From positions 16,451 to 80,450 of the forward strand of contig DFXU01000049.1 in NCBI GenBank assembly GCA_002383285.1: a DNA stretch of 64,000 bases. The letters run 5' to 3'. Made by a program: the position numbers and the translations under genes. The DNA is from Caryophanales bacterium UBA4100 (GTDB lineage Bacteria > Bacillota > Bacilli > Paenibacillales > UBA4045). Below are positions 58,929-64,000 of the stretch, piece after piece. The notes beneath the pieces were generated by a model. It searched no databases, was not told the origin of the DNA, and saw only the letters and a list, made by a program, of their open reading frames with translations. Numbering within the stretch: the first letter of the stretch is position 1; each line of letters begins with the position of its first letter.

Positions 58929-59099
58929 ATATCATTTAGATTAAAAGATGGTGCTATGATGGAAGCCGATACAAAACGGAGGATGATCGAATGTGCGAAA
59001 GAGGTGTTTCTGATCGCCGATTCGAGCAAAGCAGGTGCAGTTAAATTTTCTAAGTTTGCTGAGTTGAATGATTTCCATCACTGTATCGTAGTATCATAG
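58929..59099 (+). pseudogene. C-terminal remnant of a DeoR-type regulator
   Basis: An open frame without a proper start reads DTKRRMIECAKEVFLIADSSKAG and on to HHCIVVS, stop TAG 59097-59099. This matches the C-terminal VKRAMIxxAxEVxLLADSSKFG region of DeoR-family sugar regulators. The N-terminal HTH and most of the sensor domain are missing. The other parts of 58543-59123 hold the terminator and cre-like site listed separately and nothing else recognisable. Confidence 0.6.
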
Positions 59100-59123
59100 T
59101 ATAACTCGGGAGGAATCACATAT

Positions 59124-60005
59124 ATGCGAATTGGTGCTATTGAGGCAGGAGGAACAAAATTTATTTGCGGTATTGGAAATGAAGAGGGTACGATACTGGA
59201 TCGGGTAAGCTTTCCGACGGAAAGCCCGGAGAAGACTCTAGGGAACGTTATAGCATATTTCCGTAAAGTACAAGTGGAGGCTATTGGAATCGGAACATTC
59301 GGTCCTATCGATATCGATCGCATGAGTCCAAGATATGGATTTGTGACGACAACACCAAAGCCAGGATGGTCTAATTTTAATTTTCTCGGTTCATTGAAGG
59401 GTGCGTTGGAGATTCCCTTTGGTTGGGATACGGATGTTAATGCAGCCGCATTCGGGGAAGCGACATGGGGCGCGGCTAAAGGTCTGGACAGTTGCGTCTA
59501 TTATACTGTGGGCACCGGAATTGGGGTAGGTGTTTACGCTGAAGGAATGCTTATTCATGGGCTAGTTCATCCAGAAGGTGGTCATGTGATGACAAGACGT
59601 CACCCTAATGATTCGTTTAAAGGAACTTGTCCTTATCACGGGGATTGTTTGGAAGGTATGGCAGCTGGGCCGGCAATTGAGAAGCGTTGGAATATGAGAG
59701 GGAATGAGATTCCTGTTGACCACCCTGCATGGGAAATAGAATCATATTACCTCGGTCAGTCAATAAGCTGCACAATTCTGATGCTTTCGCCTAAGAAGAT
59801 AATATTAGGCGGTGGAGTCATGCACCAGAATCACTTGTTCCCTATAATCCGAGACGAAGTAAGGAAGCAACTTAACGGATATGTTAATACCGATGCGATA
59901 TTGAACCAAATGGATTCATATATCGTACCACCAGGTTTAGGTGATAATGCCGGCTTGTGCGGAGCATTGGCGTTAGGCTTAGAGGCAGTGAGAAACTCCG
60001 TCTAG
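59124..60005 (+). CDS. ROK-family fructokinase
   Basis: 293 residues. ATP loop IGAIEAGGTKFICGIG, GTFGPIDID, DTDVNAAAFGEATWGA, VYYTVGTGIGVGV, the His/Cys zinc site HPEGGH...CPYHGDCLEGMAAGPAI, and LGGGVMHQNHLFPII. This set is that of the YdhR/GmuE/ScrK-type fructokinases. It would phosphorylate fructose released by the GH32 enzymes and so deliver fructose-6-phosphate to glycolysis. CGGGAGGA precedes ATG 59124. Last intact gene of the island. Confidence 0.92.
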   Translation: MRIGAIEAGGTKFICGIGNEEGTILDRVSFPTESPEKTLGNVIAYFRKVQVEAIGIGTFGPIDIDRMSPRYGFVTTTPKPGWSNFNFLGSLKGALEIPFGWDTDVNAAAFGEATWGAAKGLDSCVYYTVGTGIGVGVYAEGMLIHGLVHPEGGHVMTRRHPNDSFKGTCPYHGDCLEGMAAGPAIEKRWNMRGNEIPVDHPAWEIESYYLGQSISCTILMLSPKKIILGGGVMHQNHLFPIIRDEVRKQLNGYVNTDAILNQMDSYIVPPGLGDNAGLCGALALGLEAVRNSV

Positions 60006-60065
60006 CTGTTAATGTCATAAGTTAATACAGGAATACTACTATACAATTGTTATCTGTTTGAAACT

Positions 60066-60105
60066 GACAGGGTTTTGAGCAGTGGAGCCTCGCCTCCACC
60101 AATAC
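60066..60105 (+). other. Putative attR: decayed tmRNA 3' end
   Basis: CCTCGCCTCCACCAATAC at 60088-60105 equals 47598-47615. Upstream, GACAGGGTT (60066-60074) resembles GACAGGGGTT in the tmRNA T-arm, but the T-stem between is lost, so only the end is a faithful copy. It marks the right end of the presumed island. Confidence 0.65.
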
Positions 60106-60106
60106 A

Positions 60107-60307
60107 TACCTTAGTAAAATAAATATAGATAATATAGAAAATGCCCAGGATTTATTGATTGATATAAACAATATTAGACAAGAGGTAGATAGAAATCGAA
60201 ACGAACTAAGGCATAGATTTGGCAGCTCGTCGGATGATGATTTTTTTAGTTATACGGTCTGCAGCTTCTTGAAGTTCCCGGTTCCATTGGTGGGGATCTC
60301 ACCTTAA
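60107..60307 (+). pseudogene. Truncated gene fragment next to attR
   Basis: A frame open from the repeat reads INIDNIENAQDLLIDINNI, RQEVDRNRNELRHRFGSS, then SDDDFFSY and stops at TAA 60305-60307. It is coiled-coil-like, charged and has no start codon. A second frame nearby (ending at TGA about 60344) reads LEVPGSIGGDLTLMPADQF. Both look like leftovers of coding DNA cut by integration. Families not recognised. The rest of 60006-60386 shows nothing further. Confidence 0.35.
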
Positions 60308-60386
60308 TGCCAGCTGATCAATTCATTAGGCCGAAGGGGTGACTTTCTTTCTATGCATTATGTTATCTGATTTTTATAGTTATGAA

Positions 60387-61835
60387 TCATGGAACAATTT
60401 CAAAAATACTACCTTGGTTAAAATCAGTCACATTCATAGAGCCATATACCCCTAAATATAGTCTGGTTTGATCAAGATTCGTTCCCAAACTAGTATAAAA
60501 GGCAGATTGGGACCCAAAATTATAATTGGTTTCAATAACACTAAAATCATTTAGTTTACAATCTGTTCTTACCCTGGTATAAGCTAAAACCCCTCTAACC
60601 GGAGGCCCAGAACCTTCATTTCGGGCAAAATCCGTAAACACAACGTTTCCCTTTAAATCGGGGAGTCCATTCCCCATATAGGATTGGACTCCTGTAAGTG
60701 CAGTGCCTCCAAACTTATCCGGACGGGGATCTTTATGAAAATAACTGGTTAGAGGCAGAAGACGCCGAATTGAAGTTTTTACTGCATCATTGTAATAAGC
60801 AATTGTTTTCTCATCCAGAGCTGGATTTGAAGAGCAAGCGCTAATAATCGAAGCAGGAAAAGCACCTTCCCATCCTCGCCAGCCAAAGTTTATAAATCCT
60901 TCTTGGTCAGGTTCAGAATTCATTAAATAGGCTTGAATAAGCTGAGTAACCGGTATTGGTTTATAATAAACGAATGAAAAAATCGACTCTACAAGATCCT
61001 GTCCAACATTTCCTACATATTTGATATACTCATGATTATACCTTTGATATGAAATACCAGGTATATTGCGTACCCCTTTTGCAATTACCGTTAGCTTTTC
61101 CTGAATATTTGCAGGAAGTTCATTAAAACGCGTGACTACGGGTGGATTATAGTTAAATGAATTATTAGCTACATCAATTTCAATTATTTTACCGGCGATT
61201 TCCATATCATCCTGGCTTAAATTAAATGGATCATAGCCTGATCCACCATCTCCGGTTGTTAAAACAAGTTTTCCTGTTTCAGGTGAAAAGTTTAAGCTAT
61301 TGACACCATTATGATTAAAAAATGGTCTTCGTAAGTTAAGTAATGTTCGCCGTTTTTGAGGTTGACCATTCGATTTTAAAATCCATTCTTCAACTGTATC
61401 AATATGATCATATTGAATTTCTCTATTAATCCACTTTAGGTTTAAGGTTCCGGGGTCACACGGGTTAGGCTTAAAAAATTCAGGATGACCTTGTCTTGCA
61501 GCTTCTGAATCAGTAAGAGCACCTGGACCTTGTGTTCCTGCTACTGAATAATGAAGATAAAACAGACCGTTATTACAAAATTCGGGATGAAACGCCAGCC
61601 CTAACAATCCCCGTTCATCATATCCACCACCAGAAACACCAAGTTTTATGATTCGCGGGCGAATATCTAAAAAAGTACTTATAATTCCGTTTCCAATGTA
61701 AAAGATCTCTCCAACCTGGGTTGCAATAAATAATCTTTCGATTGAGTCACCCGGAAGTATAGTTGTTTTCATAACAGTGGGTAAATTTATCTTACTAACA
61801 ATGGGCCGCAAACTAACTTTAACTTTTTTCAACAA
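60387..61835 (-). CDS. Glucose/sorbosone-dehydrogenase-like (HHIP-type) protein
   Basis: 482 residues, beta-propeller of the PQQ-dependent soluble glucose dehydrogenase/HHIP family. Landmarks: RLFIATQVGEIFYI, DERGLLGLAFHPEFCNNGLFYLHYS, NHNGVNSLNFSPETGKLVLTTGDGGSGYDP, GKIIEID, RNIPGISYQR, VGQDLVESI, FINFGWRGWEG and GNVVFTDFARNEGSG. No signal peptide is seen, odd because relatives are usually secreted. Starts with TTG 61835 after GGGGTG. Noticeably AT-richer than the backbone. Reaction and cofactor are not proven. Confidence 0.75.
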   Translation of the reverse strand: MLKKVKVSLRPIVSKINLPTVMKTTILPGDSIERLFIATQVGEIFYIGNGIISTFLDIRPRIIKLGVSGGGYDERGLLGLAFHPEFCNNGLFYLHYSVAGTQGPGALTDSEAARQGHPEFFKPNPCDPGTLNLKWINREIQYDHIDTVEEWILKSNGQPQKRRTLLNLRRPFFNHNGVNSLNFSPETGKLVLTTGDGGSGYDPFNLSQDDMEIAGKIIEIDVANNSFNYNPPVVTRFNELPANIQEKLTVIAKGVRNIPGISYQRYNHEYIKYVGNVGQDLVESIFSFVYYKPIPVTQLIQAYLMNSEPDQEGFINFGWRGWEGAFPASIISACSSNPALDEKTIAYYNDAVKTSIRRLLPLTSYFHKDPRPDKFGGTALTGVQSYMGNGLPDLKGNVVFTDFARNEGSGPPVRGVLAYTRVRTDCKLNDFSVIETNYNFGSQSAFYTSLGTNLDQTRLYLGVYGSMNVTDFNQGSIFEIVP

Positions 61836-61878
61836 GCTTTACACCCCATTCTTATTGTATTCTTCTATAAAAATATGA

Positions 61879-62460
61879 TTAGACATCCAGCATAATTCTC
61901 AATTTCTTAAAACAAATAAGGCTGATCTCAACCCATAACCAGCAATAGAAAAAGGAAAAGAGAAATATATAAGCGATATTAATGATGGTAAGAGTCGACT
62001 CGATCGACGGTCCAAATAGAGGGAATCGAAACCCATATAACAGAATAGCTATACCTGCAAACAAAAGGAAAGAAGACAGAGCAAGTATGGATATCCGTTT
62101 TTTTAGGTAAACGAATCCGACCCCGATGCCGAGTCCTAATAATCCTGTTGTAAAGGGAAATATAATAATTTCACTTGGTTGAATGATCATCAACAATACA
62201 ATGCTTAACAAATAGGCCAGCAACCCGGAATGGATGGAGTAGATTGTACCTAATACAATAGGCATCGTGGCAATAGGGCTAAAAAGGTAGCCAACTCCAG
62301 GCATAAACCCGCCTGCCGACTGAAAAATGGCCGCCAGTGCACCTAAGAAAGCGGTAAAGGTCATTTCTTTTGTCTTAGAGGATGTACGATGAAAATATTG
62401 GTGGAGGTTAAAGGCGTCCTTATTCACTGAATGAAACCAAAACATGAACCATTTACTCAT
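61879..62460 (-). CDS. Membrane protein, candidate ECF S component
   Basis: 193 residues with five or six hydrophobic segments (for example FTAFLGALAAIFQSAGGFMPGVGYLFSPIATMPIVLG and GLLAYLLSIVLLMIIQPSEIIIFPF). It starts 11 bp after the T-component gene in an A-T-S order, which points to the substrate-binding subunit of an ECF importer. I do not recognise the specific S family, so the vitamin or metal carried is unknown. An unrelated membrane protein is possible. Confidence 0.55.
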   Translation of the reverse strand: MSKWFMFWFHSVNKDAFNLHQYFHRTSSKTKEMTFTAFLGALAAIFQSAGGFMPGVGYLFSPIATMPIVLGTIYSIHSGLLAYLLSIVLLMIIQPSEIIIFPFTTGLLGLGIGVGFVYLKKRISILALSSFLLFAGIAILLYGFRFPLFGPSIESTLTIINIAYIFLFSFFYCWLWVEISLICFKKLRIMLDV

Positions 62461-62471
62461 CTCATCACTTC

Positions 62472-63281
62472 CTAAATGACTTTTTGCAATTCATAAATGA
62501 TCGTAATTATGATCAGGAACAAGATTACGATGGCTGCGATTCCATCACGCCAACCCATTTGATACGTCATACGCCAGTTCCTTTCTACTCCTCCTCGATA
62601 GCAACGTGATTCTAAGGCAAGGGCCAATTGTTCCGCACGGCGAAGTGTAAATAACATGGATAGCACGATCAAGGAAACGAATGATTTCATCCGATTTGCC
62701 ATATTCCCTTGATTAAAACTGGATCCTCTAGCTGTTTGCGCTTTGACGATGATATCGAGTTCTTCCAAAAATGTAGGGATAAAACGAATGGAGATGGTAA
62801 GCATAAAAGAGAATTGTTCACTTGGAAAGCCTAAACATTGCAGCGGGCGAAGAACCCTTGCAAAACCAAACGCCAATTCCGTGGAGGAAGTGGTAAGGGT
62901 CAGTAGAGAGGTGGAAAAAATCAGTAAACTGAATCTGGCTGGAAGCAAAATAGCTAACTGAATACCTTCACTGTAAATATCAATTGGTCCTACGGACCAA
63001 ATCAGATAGCCTTCTTGATAGCTCACCAATGATATCAATCCAACAAAAGTGATGAGCGGAAACACCCCTTTTAGCCCCTGCCATAAAAAAAGAAAGGAAA
63101 GGCGCGCAATACCGAACAGCACTAGTAATACAGCTGATTGCACAATCAAGATGGAAATCGAATTTGTCATAAAAATCAAAAGAATATATAAACATATCCC
63201 GATAATTTTTGTGCGGGGATCTAGTCGGTGAACAAAACTTTGCTTATGAATATATCGTCCAATAAGTAAGTATTCAAACAA
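62472..63281 (-). CDS. ECF transporter T component
   Basis: 269 residues, energy-coupling factor transmembrane protein (EcfT/CbiQ type). N-terminal HRLDPRTKIIGICLYILLIF is the family signature, followed by four or five helices and two coupling-helix motifs, AQTARGSSF and ALESRCYRGG, that contact the ATPases. It starts 5 bp after the ATPase gene ends. Only one ATPase is visible here; a second may lie beyond the window. Confidence 0.9.
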   Translation of the reverse strand: MFEYLLIGRYIHKQSFVHRLDPRTKIIGICLYILLIFMTNSISILIVQSAVLLVLFGIARLSFLFLWQGLKGVFPLITFVGLISLVSYQEGYLIWSVGPIDIYSEGIQLAILLPARFSLLIFSTSLLTLTTSSTELAFGFARVLRPLQCLGFPSEQFSFMLTISIRFIPTFLEELDIIVKAQTARGSSFNQGNMANRMKSFVSLIVLSMLFTLRRAEQLALALESRCYRGGVERNWRMTYQMGWRDGIAAIVILFLIIITIIYELQKVI

Positions 63282-63286
63282 TCTGC

Positions 63287-64000
63287 TTATTCCCCCCAGG
63301 ATTTATGGAACAAATGAATGATATGGTCTATCAATTGCTGTTCTTTCATGAGATGGCCAGGAATTCTAATTGGCAATATTTTATTCGCTTCTCGCATAAA
63401 GTAAAGCTGCGGCGTCATGACAATACCGACACGGTATAAATCCTGTAACCTTGCTAGCACTTCACAAGGCTTCATATCTGCGGACACCTTTCCATGTTCT
63501 AACACTACAATGCGCTCTGCGTATTCAAGCGCTTCCTCCAAGCGATGAGTAATATAAATAATAGTTATGCGTTCTTGTTCATGAAGCCGTTTTATCAATG
63601 AAAGCAGATCGATTCGCCCTTTCGGGTCAAGCGCGACTGTGGGTTCATCCAATATTAAAATTTTGGGATTTGTGATTAATGCTCCCGCCAGCGCAACTCG
63701 CCGCATTTGACCCCGGCTTAACCGAAAAGGCGAACGATTTTTTATTTCTTCATAAGATAACCCGACAAATTCCATCATCCGTCTAACGAGGGAAGACAGA
63801 TGTTTTTCTTCATGATGACAACGTTGCAATCCGTAACTGATATCTTCAAATACGTTCTCTCCAACCACCTGATGTTCCGGGTATTGAAATACATACCCGA
63901 CATCAGTCCGTAAAAAATGCAAGTCTTTTTGCTTGCGAATGATACGGTATGAACCTACTTTTACTTCTCCTTGGTGAGGAAAGAGCAAACCATTCACCAT
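63287..64000 (-). CDS. ECF transporter ATPase (partial, N-terminus outside window)
   Basis: 237 residues are visible and the frame runs through the window end. The Walker A segment lies outside; the visible part begins just after it (MVNGLLFPHQGEVKVG). Q-loop VFQYPEHQVVGENVFEDI, signature LSRGQMRRVALAGAL, Walker B ILILDEPTVALDP and H-loop ITHRLEEALEYAERI are intact. The C-terminal part has the EcfA-type extension. First visible gene of the minus-strand ECF set. Confidence 0.9.
   Translation of the reverse strand: MVNGLLFPHQGEVKVGSYRIIRKQKDLHFLRTDVGYVFQYPEHQVVGENVFEDISYGLQRCHHEEKHLSSLVRRMMEFVGLSYEEIKNRSPFRLSRGQMRRVALAGALITNPKILILDEPTVALDPKGRIDLLSLIKRLHEQERITIIYITHRLEEALEYAERIVVLEHGKVSADMKPCEVLARLQDLYRVGIVMTPQLYFMREANKILPIRIPGHLMKEQQLIDHIIHLFHKSWGE

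Overview
The window is a stretch of a Paenibacillaceae-like (low-to-mid GC, endospore-forming Firmicute) chromosome. The evidence is the sporulation operon spoVAC-spoVAD-spoVAE, SD-led genes with frequent TTG/GTG starts, HprK/HPr/CggR/cre-type catabolite control, and the gene orders hprK-lgt-ppaX-acyltransferase-hisZGDBHAF-IE-hisJ, prs-TPR-trxB-glcK-rapZ-yvcK-whiA-HPr, and cggR-gapA-pgk-tpiA-gpmI-eno-secG-rnr-smpB-ssrA. Names come from recognisable motifs and gene order; no database was searched.

Layout. 1-3.5 kb: start of a truncated minus-strand gene, an orphan OmpR-type regulator behind an array of 11-bp-phased hexamers, a PAP2 phosphatase and the spoVA genes. 3.6-6.1 kb: a PucR-like regulator and an MsmX/UgpC-type ABC ATPase. 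6.1-17.2 kb: hprK, lgt, ppaX, an acyltransferase and a complete histidine operon, including HisZ/short HisG, a eukaryotic (HIS6)-type HisA and fused HisIE. 17.2-25.2 kb: Na/Pi cotransporter (minus), then a TRAP transporter (Q-M-P), a YesM/YesN-like two-component system and a cupin. 25.2-34.2 kb: a divergent PRPP synthetase, a TPR protein, trxB, glucokinase, rapZ, yvcK, whiA, an HPr carrying both His15 and Ser46, then clpP and tRNA-Arg(CCG) on minus. 34.9-42.7 kb: the CggR-controlled glycolytic operon with a readable CggR operator. 42.7-47.6 kb: a TIM-barrel isomerase-like protein, secG, rnr, smpB and tmRNA.

47.6-60.1 kb looks like an accessory island at the 3' end of ssrA. An 18-bp copy of the tmRNA 3' end recurs at 60088-60105, and a 53-bp copy of the tag-coding part of ssrA lies inside at 49591. 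Its cargo is a secreted stalk-domain/RCC1 protein, a LacI-type regulator with paired operators, an ABC sugar importer without its own ATPase, two GH32 proteins (one a LamG-GH32 fusion with Glu in place of the nucleophile Asp), a remnant of a DeoR regulator and a ROK fructokinase. Together these make a plausible fructan-use pathway: bind and import oligofructosides, hydrolyse to fructose, phosphorylate. The MsmX-type ATPase at 4.9 kb may power the importer. No integrase is visible in the island.

60.1-64 kb (minus): a glucose/sorbosone-dehydrogenase-like protein and an ECF-type transporter set (A cut by the window end, T, and a membrane protein in the S position). Several annotated starts were moved downstream to the codon with a proper ribosome-binding site: acyltransferase, hisZ, hisG, dctQ, the cupin, cggR, tpiA, gpmI, eno, secG, rnr, lacI, the solute-binding protein and the Na/Pi transporter.
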